64,000 bases of DNA, taken from Bosea vaviloviae. GTDB taxonomy: Bacteria > Pseudomonadota > Alphaproteobacteria > Rhizobiales > Beijerinckiaceae. Each line of letters begins with the position of its first letter. The stretch's first letter is position 1. This document shows, piece by piece, positions 28,037 through 37,901 of the stretch. The notes under the pieces were generated by a model, which saw nothing but the letters and a program-made list of their open reading frames with translations, did no database searches and had not been told where the DNA came from. The stretch covers positions 4,269,001 through 4,333,000 of the forward strand of contig NZ_CP017147.1 of assembly GCF_001741865.1 (NCBI RefSeq), given 5' to 3'. The position numbers and the translations under genes are program-made.

Positions 28037-29044
28037 GTGACACCTCCGCTTTCCCTCCGCCGCAGCGCCGCACGCTGGCTCGGCCTGTTCGTCGCGGCGC
28101 TGATGCGGCTGATCGATTGGCCGATGCGGGGGCTGCAGCGGCTCCTCGGCGAGCGCCGGATGGCCTATGTCTTCCTGCTGCCGAACCTGGTGTTCTTCTC
28201 GCTCTTCGTCTTCCTGCCGCTCATCATCAACGTCGTCTTCTCGGTGACGGGCGGGGCGGCCCTGTTCCCGTCGGAGCGGCCCTATGTCGGAGGTGGGCAG
28301 TACGCCTATCTCTTCGACTGCGACAGCTTCCTCGATCCCGGCTCGTGCCGGGAGGACCATTTCTGGCGCGGCGTCGCCAATACGCTGCGCTTCACGACCT
28401 TCCAGGTCGTCGCCATGGTGCTGTTCTCGCTGGTCACCGCGGTGGTGCTCAACATGCGCATCCGCGGCCGCGGCTTCTTTCGCGCCGTCTATTTCTTCCC
28501 GGTCCTGCTCTCGCCCGTCGTGGTGGCGCTGATCTGGAAGTGGATTCTGCAGCGTGACGGCCTGCTCAATGCCGGTCTCACCGCGCTGGGCGGCCAGAAG
28601 ATCCTGTTCTTCATCGATCCGGGCTGGGCGATGTTCTGGGCAGTCTTCGTCTCGATCTGGGCCCATATGGGCTTCTACACGCTGATCCTGCTCGCCGGCC
28701 TCCAGGCGATTCCCGCGGATCTCTACGAGGCGGCGGAAATGGATGCGACGCCGCGCTGGCGCGCCTTCTGGCGCATCACCTTGCCGCTGCTCTGGCCCAA
28801 TCTCGTCGTCGTCATCGTGCTGGCGCTGATCCGCGGCGTGCAGACCTTCGATGAGGTCTTCGTGCTGACGGGAGGCGGGCCGGGCACGGCGACGCTGATG
28901 GTCGTGCAGTACATCTACGAGACGGCCTTCTCCAACCAGGTGCAGAATTTCGGGCTGGCGGCAGCGGCCTCGGTGGTGCTCGGCATCGTGCTGTTCGGGC
29001 TGACGCTGGCTCAATTGGCCGCCAGCCGCAGGAGGTCGGCATGA
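28037..29044 (+). CDS. Sugar ABC transporter permease (MalF-like)
   Basis: Inner-membrane permease of a CUT1 importer, about 335 aa from GTG 28037, directly after the binding-protein stop. Six hydrophobic segments are visible, beginning at AYVFLLPNLVFFSLFVFLPL. The EAA loop reads YEAAEMDATPRWRAFWRITLPLLWP, the contact with the ATPase. ATG 28103 is an alternative start. The stop overlaps the next permease start (ATGA), so the two are coupled. Confidence 0.92.
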   Translation: MTPPLSLRRSAARWLGLFVAALMRLIDWPMRGLQRLLGERRMAYVFLLPNLVFFSLFVFLPLIINVVFSVTGGAALFPSERPYVGGGQYAYLFDCDSFLDPGSCREDHFWRGVANTLRFTTFQVVAMVLFSLVTAVVLNMRIRGRGFFRAVYFFPVLLSPVVVALIWKWILQRDGLLNAGLTALGGQKILFFIDPGWAMFWAVFVSIWAHMGFYTLILLAGLQAIPADLYEAAEMDATPRWRAFWRITLPLLWPNLVVVIVLALIRGVQTFDEVFVLTGGGPGTATLMVVQYIYETAFSNQVQNFGLAAAASVVLGIVLFGLTLAQLAASRRRSA

Positions 29045-30093
29045 ATCGTGTCGCGCGCCTCCTCCTGGTCCGGCGCAAATCCGGGCGCTGGCATTGGACC
29101 GATATCGCCGCCTACACCTATCTGGCTCTCGGCGTCGTGCTGATGTTCGGGCCCGTGCTCTGGCTCGTGCTGTCCTCCTTCAAGACGCAGGCCGGCCTGC
29201 TGGAGTTCCCGCCCTCGCTGCTGCCGATGTCACAGCGCGAGGTCATGGTGCAGGGCTTTCCGCAGCCTTTGCCGCTCTTCAGCACGACGCTCGATGACGG
29301 CTCGACGAGGGTTCTGGCCCAGGTCCGGCGCATCGGCATCGTCGCGCAGATGGTCGATCCGGAGAACCCGGCCCAGCAGTTCCGGATACCGATCGACAAG
29401 CGCACGCCGGTGCGCGAATTCAAGCTGGCGATGGAGAACTATACCGAGCCGCTCGAACGCTTCGCCTTCGCGCGCTTCCTCGGCAATTCGGTCTTCGTCA
29501 CGGTGGTGGCGACGCTGATCACGCTGCTGATCAACTCGATGGCCGCCTATGCCCTCTCGATCTACGAGTTCAAGGGCAAGAACGCCGCAATGCTGATGGT
29601 GGTCGGCACGCTGATGATCCCGATCACCATCATCCTGGTGCCGGTCTATCTGGTGATCACCGAACTCGGCCTGGTCAATTCGCTCTGGGCCGTGATCCTG
29701 CCGGGCGCCGCGACACCGACCGGCGTCTTCCTCCTGCGGCAATACATGCTGACCCTGCCGCGCGACCTGATCGAGGCAGCGCGCATGGACAAGGCCTCGG
29801 AATGGCAGATCTATTGGCGCATCGTGATGCCGCTCGCCATGCCGGCGCTCGCCGTGCTCGCGATCTTCTCGATCATGTGGCGCTGGAACGAGTTCCTCTG
29901 GCCGCTCGCGGTCTTGACCAAGACCGAGGTCCATACGCTGCAGATCGGCCTCAACGCCTTCCAGGGCGAGCTGCAGACGCAATGGCACTATCTGCTCGCG
30001 ATGACGGTAGCGACGCTGGCGCCTGTCGCGCTGGTCTTCGTCTTCCTGCAGCGCTTCATCACCACCGGCATCGCCAATACGGGAATGAAATGA
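29041..30093 (+). CDS. Sugar ABC transporter permease (MalG-like)
   Basis: Second inner-membrane permease of the CUT1 importer, 350 aa. The first helix ([20 protein letters not shown]) is followed by an unusually long periplasmic insert of about 100 residues, then the remaining helices and the EAA loop [26 protein letters not shown]. It ends with the family [19 protein letters not shown] tail. Its start overlaps the preceding permease stop, and it is followed by the ATPase after 16 bp. Confidence 0.93.
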   Translation: MNRVARLLLVRRKSGRWHWTDIAAYTYLALGVVLMFGPVLWLVLSSFKTQAGLLEFPPSLLPMSQREVMVQGFPQPLPLFSTTLDDGSTRVLAQVRRIGIVAQMVDPENPAQQFRIPIDKRTPVREFKLAMENYTEPLERFAFARFLGNSVFVTVVATLITLLINSMAAYALSIYEFKGKNAAMLMVVGTLMIPITIILVPVYLVITELGLVNSLWAVILPGAATPTGVFLLRQYMLTLPRDLIEAARMDKASEWQIYWRIVMPLAMPALAVLAIFSIMWRWNEFLWPLAVLTKTEVHTLQIGLNAFQGELQTQWHYLLAMTVATLAPVALVFVFLQRFITTGIANTGMK

Positions 30094-30109
30094 CCGGAAC
30101 AGGTTCTCC

Positions 30110-31192
30110 ATGGCTGAACTGACGCTCAGCGGCATCACCAAATCCTTCGGCGCGACCACGGTGATCCATGCCGTCGACCTGCATGTCGCGGATGGCGAAT
30201 TCGTCGTCTTCGTCGGCCCATCCGGCTGCGGCAAGTCGACCTTGCTGCGCATCATCGCCGGGCTGGAGGAGGTCACGACGGGGTCGATCGTAATCGATGG
30301 CGCCGACGTCACCGGGCGGCCGGCTTCCGAGCGCGGGCTTGCGATGGTGTTCCAATCCTATGCGCTCTATCCGCATATGAGCGTCTACAAGAACATGGCC
30401 TTCGCGCTCGAGAATATGGGCCTGAAGGCGCCCGAGATCGACGCCAGGGTGCGCCGCGCCGCGACCATGCTGCGCCTGACCGACTATCTCGAGCGCAAGC
30501 CAAAGGCGCTCTCGGGCGGGCAGCGCCAGCGCGTCGCCATCGGCCGCGCCATCGTGCGCGATCCAAAAATCTTCCTGTTCGACGAGCCCTTGTCGAATCT
30601 CGACGCCGAATTGCGCGTCGCCACGCGCAAGGAACTCGCCGGCCTGCATGCAGAACTCGGCGGCACGATGATCTATGTCACGCATGATCAGGTCGAGGCG
30701 ATGACGCTGGCTGACCGTATCGTGGTGCTCCAAAGCGGGCGTATCGAGCAGATCGGCACCCCGCTCGAGCTCTACAACAGGCCTGACAACCTCTTCGTCG
30801 CGGGCTTCATCGGCTCGCCGCGCATGAACCTGCTGCCGGCCCGCGCCGCAGGGCAGGGGACCGTCGCTGTGGGGGAGACCGGGCAAGTGGTGGAGCTGGG
30901 TCGCGAAACCGCGCTCGCGGCTGGAGCTTCTGTGACCCTCGGCATCAGGCCGGAGCACATCGCTCTTGCGGGAGAGGGCGAGGCAGGTCTCGCCATGACG
31001 GTCGATCTCGTCGAACGGCTCGGCGGGGAGAGCTATCTCTACGGCTCCGCGCCCGGGCTGCCGCAGATCACCGTGCGGCTGGACGGGCAGACGAGTCATG
31101 GCCGAGGCGACCACGTCGCCCTGCGTTTCCAGCCGGCGCATCTGCATCTGTTCGATGCGGCCGGCAAAGCTCTGCGGCCCGACCGAGCCTGA
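30110..31192 (+). CDS. Sugar ABC transporter ATP-binding protein (UgpC/MalK-like)
   Basis: Cytoplasmic ATPase of the CUT1 importer, 360 aa. The nucleotide-binding domain has Walker [11 protein letters not shown]-loop [13 protein letters not shown], signature [15 protein letters not shown], Walker [13 protein letters not shown] and the H-switch [17 protein letters not shown]-terminal TOBE/regulatory domain follows ([10 protein letters not shown]). Members of this class often energise several sugar importers. Here it is embedded with its own permeases and a GH31 enzyme. Confidence 0.95.
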   Translation: MAELTLSGITKSFGATTVIHAVDLHVADGEFVVFVGPSGCGKSTLLRIIAGLEEVTTGSIVIDGADVTGRPASERGLAMVFQSYALYPHMSVYKNMAFALENMGLKAPEIDARVRRAATMLRLTDYLERKPKALSGGQRQRVAIGRAIVRDPKIFLFDEPLSNLDAELRVATRKELAGLHAELGGTMIYVTHDQVEAMTLADRIVVLQSGRIEQIGTPLELYNRPDNLFVAGFIGSPRMNLLPARAAGQGTVAVGETGQVVELGRETALAAGASVTLGIRPEHIALAGEGEAGLAMTVDLVERLGGESYLYGSAPGLPQITVRLDGQTSHGRGDHVALRFQPAHLHLFDAAGKALRPDRA

Positions 31193-31243
31193 ACGCCGCC
31201 GCGCAAACCTTCATTCTCTTATCTGTCCTGCTGGAGCCCCGTG

Positions 31244-33529
31244 ATGAAAGCCCTGACGCAAGGCCGCTATATCGGCCGCGATGGAGAAGCCGCCCTGTTC
31301 GATGTCGGGCTCGGCAACACCATCGCCGTTCGCATTCTCGAAGGCGACATTGGCAGGGTCACATTGAAGCCGCAGGACGGCTATCGGCTCGACCGCGGCT
31401 GGTCGATCGCACCCGGCGGACTGGAGCCGTCCTATGAGGGGCGTCCGCGCGACGATCTGTCGGGTTTCGCGAACCCGACGGCGAGCATCACGGAGGGCGA
31501 GGGTAGGGTGGTGCTGTCAGTCGGCGGCCTTTCCGCTGAGATCACGCTCGAGCCCTTCGGCATCGCCTGGCGCCGCGAGGGCGAGGAGGCCCCGTTCCTG
31601 CGCGACCGACCGACCCAGGCCTATCTCACCTCGCCGCGTACCGGCGCTGTCGCGCATTATATGGCGCGGGATTATCACGAGCGGCATTATGGCCTTGGCG
31701 ACAAGGCAGGCCCGCTCGACCGCACCGGCCGACGCTTCGCCATCGATGCCGTCGACCCTTGCGGCTTCGACGCCGAGCTGAGCGATCCGCTCTACAAGAT
31801 GCTGCCCTTCTTCATCGTTGACGGCCCGCAGGGCGCCCATGGCGTGTTCTACGACAACCTCGCCACCGGCTCGGTCGATCTCGGCTGCACGCTCGACAAT
31901 TATCACGGCCTGTTCCGCTCCTGGCGCGGCGACGATGGCGACCTCGACTATTACGTCCTGGCTGGCCCGACCGTGCCTGCGGTGACGCGCCGCTTCTCCT
32001 GGCTCACCGGCGGGCAGGCCTTTGCGCCGCGCTGGTCCTTCGGCTTCGGCGTGACGTCCATGGCGATCGCCGATGCGCCCGATGCCGATGCCCGCATCAG
32101 CGATTTCATCGGCAAATGCGAGACACACCGCATTCCCTGCGACAGCTTCCATTTCGGCTCGGGCTACACGCAGATTGGCCATCGCCGCTACGCCTTCAAT
32201 TGGAACCGCGACAAATTCCCCGATCCCGCCGCGACGATGGCGCGGCTGAAACAGGCGGGCCTGCAGCCGGTCGCCAATCTAAAACCCTGCCTGCTTGACG
32301 ACCATCCACGGCTCCAGGAGGCGCTGGACCAGGACATCCTGGTGAAGGACGGCAAGACCGGGGAGCCGGCGGTCGCGCAATTCTGGGATGGCCTCGGCTT
32401 CCACATCGACTTCACCAATCCCGCTGGCCGGGCCTGGTGGCGCAACGGCATCGAGACTGCACTGCTCGACTACGGCTTCAGCACCGTCTGGAACGACAAC
32501 AACGAATACGAGATCTGGGATGAGGACGCGCTCTGCCATGGCGATGGCCGCCCGTTCCGGCAGGCCCTGGCGCGCCCGGCCCATGCGCTGCTGATGACCA
32601 AGCTTTCCTATGAGGCGCAAGCCGCGCGGGAACCCGGCAAGCGGCAATATTCGGTCACGCGCGGCGGCGGCGCCGGTATTGCCCGCTACAGCCAGACCTG
32701 GTCCGGCGACAACGAGACCGCCTGGAAAACCCTGCGCTACAACCTCACCCAGGGGCTCAATATGAGCCTGTCGGGCCTGTTCAGCATCGGCCATGATGTC
32801 GGCGGCTTCCACGGGCCGACGCCCGGTCCCGAGCTCTTCGTGCGCTTCAACGAGTTCTGCGCGCTCTGGCCGCGCATGGTGATGAATTCCTGGAACGATG
32901 ACGGCGTCGTCAACCTGCCCTGGATGTATCCGCAGGTGATCCCGCAGGTGCGCGAGTCAATCGGCCTGCGCTACCGGCTGATGCCCTATCTCTATACCCA
33001 GATGTGGCGCGCCAGCCGCGACAATGAGCCCGCAGTACGCCCGCTCTTCTACGATTTCCCCGATGATCCGGCGGTGCGCAGCATCGATGACGCCTTCATG
33101 CTCGGCCCCGACATCCTGGTTGCGCCGGTGCTGGAGGAGGGCGCGACACAGCGCGAGGTCAGCCTGCCCAGCCATCCCGGCGGCTGGTATGACTGGCATG
33201 GCGGCCAGTATTACCCCGGTGGCGGCGTGGTCAGCGTCGAAGCGCCGCTCGGGCGCCTGCCGGTCTTCGTCCGTGCCGGAGCCATTATCCCGGTCGGCGA
33301 TGCCGAGCGGTTGAGCCCGGTGCGGGAACTGCTTGCCTTCGGTGCGGATAAGGATGCGCGCGGCGAGCTTTACGAGGATGATGGCGAGACCACCGGCTGG
33401 CGCGACGGCAGCGGCCTGCTCAGGAGCTTCTCGCTCAAGGACGGCGTCCTATCGGTCCGCAGCGAGGGCCAGTATCGCCCCGGCCTCGACACGATCCCCG
33501 TCAGGAACATGGGCAAGGCACAGCCTTAG
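31244..33529 (+). CDS. GH31 family alpha-glycosidase
   Basis: Predicted cytosolic GH31 hydrolase of alpha-linked sugars, 761 aa, no signal peptide. An N-terminal beta-sandwich is followed by the HYGLGDKAGPLDR motif and the catalytic barrel, with the nucleophile region FSTVWNDNNEYEIWDED and the acid/base region YSQTWSGDNETAWKTL. IGHDVGGFHGPTPGPELFVRF and a C-terminal beta domain (LFVRAGAIIPVGD-like) follow. ATG 31244 is preferred over GTG 31241. As last gene of the importer operon it should cleave the imported oligosaccharide. Alpha-glucosidase is likeliest, but GH31 also contains xylosidases and others. I see no sulfoquinovosidase QQRIW motif. Confidence 0.9.
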   Translation: MKALTQGRYIGRDGEAALFDVGLGNTIAVRILEGDIGRVTLKPQDGYRLDRGWSIAPGGLEPSYEGRPRDDLSGFANPTASITEGEGRVVLSVGGLSAEITLEPFGIAWRREGEEAPFLRDRPTQAYLTSPRTGAVAHYMARDYHERHYGLGDKAGPLDRTGRRFAIDAVDPCGFDAELSDPLYKMLPFFIVDGPQGAHGVFYDNLATGSVDLGCTLDNYHGLFRSWRGDDGDLDYYVLAGPTVPAVTRRFSWLTGGQAFAPRWSFGFGVTSMAIADAPDADARISDFIGKCETHRIPCDSFHFGSGYTQIGHRRYAFNWNRDKFPDPAATMARLKQAGLQPVANLKPCLLDDHPRLQEALDQDILVKDGKTGEPAVAQFWDGLGFHIDFTNPAGRAWWRNGIETALLDYGFSTVWNDNNEYEIWDEDALCHGDGRPFRQALARPAHALLMTKLSYEAQAAREPGKRQYSVTRGGGAGIARYSQTWSGDNETAWKTLRYNLTQGLNMSLSGLFSIGHDVGGFHGPTPGPELFVRFNEFCALWPRMVMNSWNDDGVVNLPWMYPQVIPQVRESIGLRYRLMPYLYTQMWRASRDNEPAVRPLFYDFPDDPAVRSIDDAFMLGPDILVAPVLEEGATQREVSLPSHPGGWYDWHGGQYYPGGGVVSVEAPLGRLPVFVRAGAIIPVGDAERLSPVRELLAFGADKDARGELYEDDGETTGWRDGSGLLRSFSLKDGVLSVRSEGQYRPGLDTIPVRNMGKAQP

Positions 33530-33646
33530 AGGTTGCTATGGGCTCTAGGCTGCTTGCCACGTTCGCGACGAGAGCATCTGGCGACGGTGCTTGCGCTCAA
33601 CCTCTTCGGTGACGCCCTGCGCAACGCATCCGATCCCCGCAGCCGC

Positions 33647-34981
33647 TCAAGGTGAGAACAGCCGCCCATTCGAGCGCGCCGTGTCCAGGCGAGCGTCTGT
33701 GTGCATCTGACTGCGCCAGTTCACCATGGAATTCGGCACCTCGACATCGAACTGGCGCCGGCCGAGCAGCGCATTGGCGATCACCGCGCCGCGCCAGGCC
33801 ATCAGGCTGAGCTGCGGTTCGGCGATACCATGGCTGATCAGGCCCGCATTCAGGGCAAAGATCCGGTTCGCGCTTGGGCCGTCCCAGGCGACGGCGAAGT
33901 CCGCGTCAGGCACGGGGCGTCCCGTGCGATCGATGACGATGCGCCCAGTCAGCGGGGCGAGACAGTCGGGCAGCTCGTAGCGGTAGCCGGTCGCGAGAAT
34001 GACGATCTCCGCATGGCCGATCCCCATCATCCCGTCCATGCCGTTGCGCATGATGAGCTGGTAGCCGCCCTCTCTCGGCTCGGCGTTGACGACATCGCGA
34101 TGCGGCAGGAGCTCGACCTCCGGGCCAGATGGCTCCAGATGCCGCAATACGTAGAGACGGCGATAGATGGCGGTGAGCGTCTCGCTCGACACCCCGTCAC
34201 CGGCGAGCTTCTCGCGCTCCACGGTGGCGTGGCGACGCGGCTCCGGGAGATCGCGGAAGCTTGCGACATAAGGTGGTGTGAAGAGCTCGTTGGTGAAGGG
34301 CGTCTCGTCGAGCGGCAGGAAATTGGGACGCTGGCTGATCCAGGCGACATGGCTCGGCGCATTGTCAGTCTGGTTCAGCAAGTGCAGCAGGATTTCGGCG
34401 CCGCTCTGGCCGCCGCCGATGACCGCCACGCGCTTGCCGGCGCAGGCCCCCAGCCGGAACCGCGCCTGTGAGGAATGGAAATGGTCATCCTCCCTCAGCC
34501 GGTTGGCGAAGGCCGGCAAGGCCGGCTTCAGCCCGACACCGAGCGCGATGTTGCGAGCGCGCTGCTCCCGCTTGCCGCTGCGCAGGATGAAGTTGCGGCC
34601 ATCGAAATCGACCTCGTCGATGCCGGCGCCGAAACGCAGGGTCGGCAGCCCCTGTGCCGCCCAGCTGAGATATTGCGCGAATTCGCGCCGCGGAATTGCA
34701 GCAAAATCCGCGTTCATGAAATCGTAGAAGCGCTTCTTCGCCACCAGGAAGGAGAGGAAGCTCCAGGGGCTCGAGGGATGGGTGGCGCTCACCAGATCCT
34801 TGAGGAAGGAGGTCTGCAGCGTCACGTCCGGCAGCATCATGCCGGGATGCCAATCGAACGCGTTGCGGCGCTCGAAGAACAGCGCCTCGACGCCTTCGAC
34901 CGCGTCGAGATGCGCCGCGAGGCTGAGGTTGAACGGCCCGATGCCGATGCCGGCCAGGTCGAGCGGGTGGTTTGTCATCAT
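33647..34981 (-). CDS. iucD: IucD-like L-lysine/ornithine N-hydroxylase (siderophore)
   Basis: FAD- and NADPH-dependent N-hydroxylating monooxygenase that makes the N-hydroxy diamine of hydroxamate siderophores. The 444-aa length equals IucD. FAD-binding GIGIGPFNLSLAAHL lies at the N-terminus, followed by LQTSFLKDLVSATHPSSPWSFLSFL (a family-specific block), the NADPH-binding AVIGGGQSGAEILLHLL and the C-terminal ILATGYRYELP. Last gene of the four-gene biosynthesis operon, 2 bp after iucC. No diamine-forming aminotransferase/decarboxylase pair (rhizobactin RhbAB type) is present here, which favours lysine as substrate. Confidence 0.9.
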   Translation of the reverse strand: MMTNHPLDLAGIGIGPFNLSLAAHLDAVEGVEALFFERRNAFDWHPGMMLPDVTLQTSFLKDLVSATHPSSPWSFLSFLVAKKRFYDFMNADFAAIPRREFAQYLSWAAQGLPTLRFGAGIDEVDFDGRNFILRSGKREQRARNIALGVGLKPALPAFANRLREDDHFHSSQARFRLGACAGKRVAVIGGGQSGAEILLHLLNQTDNAPSHVAWISQRPNFLPLDETPFTNELFTPPYVASFRDLPEPRRHATVEREKLAGDGVSSETLTAIYRRLYVLRHLEPSGPEVELLPHRDVVNAEPREGGYQLIMRNGMDGMMGIGHAEIVILATGYRYELPDCLAPLTGRIVIDRTGRPVPDADFAVAWDGPSANRIFALNAGLISHGIAEPQLSLMAWRGAVIANALLGRRQFDVEVPNSMVNWRSQMHTDARLDTARSNGRLFSP

Positions 34982-34983
34982 GG

Positions 34984-36819
34984 CTAGGCTCCGACGAGGC
35001 TGCGCGGCTGCTCCGTTTCGGAGCGCTCGGCGAGATGAAGGGGGTTGTCGAGATTGCTGCCGAGGCTCGGGACCGGACGGCGATTGGCGTCGCCATAGCC
35101 GATGGCCAGCCGCACCCGGTTGATGCAGATACGCGGCACCTTGGCGGTGAACAGGTCGAACAGGGCGAAGCGCGCGGCCAATTCCGGATGAGCCGCCTGA
35201 TAGCGCCGCAGGCTGCGGGCGAGGCAGGCATAGAAGCGCAGCTCCGGGAAACCGTCATGCGTCTCCAACGCATCCGAGAGGAAGCGCAGGACGCTGGCGA
35301 AGTGGCCGGTCTGAAGATGCTGCTGCAGATGGGCGGCGGGCCGGCGCTGCAGTACCGCCTTGATCTCCGGGGCGAGGTCGTCCGCCTCCGGGAAATCCTG
35401 ATCGACGAGGTCGGCGTCGCCCTGCAGATCCTTGAGCGCGACACCCTTGGGCGCGAATTGCTCCAGCACCAGCGTGACGTTCTGGCCATGGGCGATGAAG
35501 CCGACGCCGTAGCGGCACAGGAAGTGGTAGAGCGGCACGGCGACCGCGTCGAAGAAGCGCTCCAGCCAGGCCTCGTGCGACAGGCCAGAGCGGGCGATCA
35601 GCGCGCTCACGATCGGTCGCCCCGCCGCGGTCAGCTTGGTGAGCGCGCCCAGCATCATGGCGTTCTGGCCGGGTTCCAGATGGGTCTCGACCGACTCGCG
35701 CCAGATCGCGCCGAGCATCTCGCGGAACTGATAGGGCACGCCCTCGATCCGCTCGTAGAGCGGATGCGGATAGAAGGCGCCGGCCGGTTCGCGCAGCACG
35801 GTGGCTGGAGCGAGTGCCGGGTCGGTCGCTGCTTTCTCCGCGAGCCAGGCCGAGAAGGCCGGCCCAATCGCCATGTACTTCCCCGGTACGCCGCGCCAGG
35901 CCGAGGTGTTGAGGATGCTGAGCGAGAGCTTGAGGTGCAGCGCACGCGGGGCGCTGGCATTGGCGAGCGTCCGCAAGGATTGCTGCGGCAGGTAGCCGCT
36001 GCCGAAGGAGCCGAGCGGCAGGAGCCGGCCGGCCGCGATCTCGCCGGCGAACTGCAGCGCGACCATGTTGTCCCACTGCCAGGGATGCACGGGCATGAGC
36101 AGATAGCGCGAGCGGTCCAGGCCAAGCTTCTGGCAGGCCTCCAGGCAAGCCTCTTCGAGCCGGCGCGGCTCAGTGGGGTCGAGCGAGGCGGCGAGGAGAT
36201 CCTCCTCCAAGATCGCGGGATCATGCGAGATCTGGCAGGCCTCGCGCGCGGCCGCCACCCAGAAGAGCTGCAGCTCGGCCTGGAACTCCGGCGCATAGGC
36301 CTCGGCATCGCCGAGCCCCCAGCCGATGCGCCCCTTGGCGGCGGGCGCCTTCGGATGCCCTTCGAGATATTGCTGCAGCAGATGGTCGGGCAGGGTGATC
36401 AGCACATCCTCGCCGATCGCGGCGTTGATGGCCGCGACCCTGGCATCCGAGGACAATGTGCTCGACAATTCCCGGATGTAGATGGCGAGCGTGTCGGGCT
36501 CGATCTCCAGCACAGCGCTCGCATCGATCATGAAGCTGGCGACATCGTCCGCCGGGGCAGCGAGCGCGCCGTCATGGCGCGACAGGCTCCGGGGCTCGAT
36601 CGCGAGATTGCCCCAGATGCGCCGCTTCGCCTTGAAGCGGTAGCTCACCGTCTCGCCGAGCCGCAGCGTCCAGAGCTCGTGCTGCTCGTCCAGTGGTTCG
36701 GGCTTCAGCCCTTCCTCGAAGCTAAGCTCGCTGATCGCCCGGGCGATGAGGGCCTGGTTGAGCTCGCGCCACAACCTGGCCTCGACCGGCCAGCCGCCGG
36801 GGAGGGGGCCGAGAGTCAC
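34984..36819 (-). CDS. iucC: IucA/IucC family NIS siderophore synthetase (IucC position)
   Basis: ATP-dependent NRPS-independent siderophore synthetase condensing a hydroxamate amine with a citrate-derived carboxylate, 611 aa. Family features include LPDHLLQQYLEGHPKAPAAKGRIGWG (substrate/ATP lobe), LLMPVHPWQWDN, LKLSLSILNTSAWRGVPGKYMAIGP, GVGFIAHGQNVTLVLE and the C-terminal FRRI-type palm region with KVPRICINRVRL. By position between iucB and iucD it corresponds to aerobactin IucC, the second condensation. Start and stop overlap neighbours by a few bases, giving a tightly coupled operon. Confidence 0.9.
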   Translation of the reverse strand: MTLGPLPGGWPVEARLWRELNQALIARAISELSFEEGLKPEPLDEQHELWTLRLGETVSYRFKAKRRIWGNLAIEPRSLSRHDGALAAPADDVASFMIDASAVLEIEPDTLAIYIRELSSTLSSDARVAAINAAIGEDVLITLPDHLLQQYLEGHPKAPAAKGRIGWGLGDAEAYAPEFQAELQLFWVAAAREACQISHDPAILEEDLLAASLDPTEPRRLEEACLEACQKLGLDRSRYLLMPVHPWQWDNMVALQFAGEIAAGRLLPLGSFGSGYLPQQSLRTLANASAPRALHLKLSLSILNTSAWRGVPGKYMAIGPAFSAWLAEKAATDPALAPATVLREPAGAFYPHPLYERIEGVPYQFREMLGAIWRESVETHLEPGQNAMMLGALTKLTAAGRPIVSALIARSGLSHEAWLERFFDAVAVPLYHFLCRYGVGFIAHGQNVTLVLEQFAPKGVALKDLQGDADLVDQDFPEADDLAPEIKAVLQRRPAAHLQQHLQTGHFASVLRFLSDALETHDGFPELRFYACLARSLRRYQAAHPELAARFALFDLFTAKVPRICINRVRLAIGYGDANRRPVPSLGSNLDNPLHLAERSETEQPRSLVGA

Positions 36820-37901
36820 AGTGCGATCTCCCGGAAGAAGCGCTCGCGCTCGCAGCAGACGAGAGCCGCGCGCTTATGCGGGAAGTCGAACTCCTTGACC
36901 TTGTCATAGGCCACGTCCGCGCAATAGCTCAGCATCTTGTGATGCGAGGCGCGCGGTTCTCCGACGATGCGCTGGGTGCGCGGCTCGTCAAGGAAGAGAT
37001 AATGCGTGAGCGAGCGGAACCAGGCCAGCGTCTTGGCGCGGCCGAGATGACGCGGATTGCCGATGAGGCCGTGCCAGCCCCTGTCGAAATCCTCCACCTC
37101 GTAATGCGGGCCGAGCCGGTCCTCCTTGGCCCAGTAGAACTCGAAATAGCCGACAGGCTCGTCGTCGAAGCTGCCGATCACGCCGAAGAGATGCGGATCC
37201 GCCTCCTGCTCTGCGAGGTAGCGGTCGAGCTCCTCGCGCGATTGCGCCAGCTCCCAGAAGAAGGCGACGCGCGGCTGGTTCATCCAGTGGTGGAACAGGT
37301 CGAGGTCGCGGCGGCGGTCGATGGTGCGCAGCGAGAGCGTCATGCCCAGATGCGGCATCCAGCGCCGGTAGATCACCCCGTTCGGCTGCGCCGGCCGCAG
37401 CACCGGCAGGCGCTCCGCCGGTCCAAGCGAGGAGCGGATCGCCGGATAGGCCGCATGCGCACCGGCCTGCCGCCAGAGCAGCGGCAGCTGCTGGAAGACG
37501 CTGCGGGCGATCACCGCGCAGTCCAGGCCATCAGCCGCCCGGCCGGTCTCGACCGAGAGCCCCACGATCGCGGGCTTGCGGGCATAGCCGGGAAGCTCCA
37601 GCCGCGACAGCGACGGGGCACTCTGGAAAGCCGCTTCGATCAGGGCTGCGAGCGCATCCGCATCGGCGGGATGGTCGCCGTCCGGCCGGGTCACCTCGAG
37701 GCGGCCGCTCGCTGCATCCACTGCGGTCGTGAGCCGCGCTTCGATCCCGCGCTCCACGCCCCCCGTGAACAGCACGCCGTCAGCGCTGTCGCTGGCCTCG
37801 ATGACGAGCGCGCTCTCGCCGCGCGCCGGGAAGTGCCGGCTGGTTGCCCGCTTCGTCAACGGGGTCACGGCGGCAGTGTCGATCCTGGGAGCGATGGTCA
37901 T
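36816..37901 (-). CDS. iucB: IucB-like N-hydroxylysine acyltransferase (GNAT)
   Basis: GNAT acyltransferase that acetylates the N-hydroxy diamine to give the hydroxamate. The 361-aa protein has an N-terminal non-catalytic half and a C-terminal GNAT half (LRTIDRRRDLDLFHHWMNQPRV, FFWELAQSREELDRYLAEQ, GVIGSFDDEPVGYFEFYWAKED, YLFLDEPRTQRIVGEPRASHHKM) that matches the IucB/RhbD/PvdYII type. It overlaps both neighbours (ATGA type), in the same relative position as aerobactin iucB. The acyl donor (acetyl or longer) cannot be told from sequence. Confidence 0.9.
   Translation of the reverse strand: MTIAPRIDTAAVTPLTKRATSRHFPARGESALVIEASDSADGVLFTGGVERGIEARLTTAVDAASGRLEVTRPDGDHPADADALAALIEAAFQSAPSLSRLELPGYARKPAIVGLSVETGRAADGLDCAVIARSVFQQLPLLWRQAGAHAAYPAIRSSLGPAERLPVLRPAQPNGVIYRRWMPHLGMTLSLRTIDRRRDLDLFHHWMNQPRVAFFWELAQSREELDRYLAEQEADPHLFGVIGSFDDEPVGYFEFYWAKEDRLGPHYEVEDFDRGWHGLIGNPRHLGRAKTLAWFRSLTHYLFLDEPRTQRIVGEPRASHHKMLSYCADVAYDKVKEFDFPHKRAALVCCERERFFREIAL

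Noticed and set aside
33529..33646. Possible terminator between the GH31 gene and iucD
   Set aside because: I looked for a stem-loop with a T-run between these convergent genes and found none convincing.
34972..36909. 645-codon open frame on the plus strand
   Set aside because: Antisense to iucC, which has clear NIS synthetase motifs. The plus frame is an R/G/E-rich codon-bias shadow.
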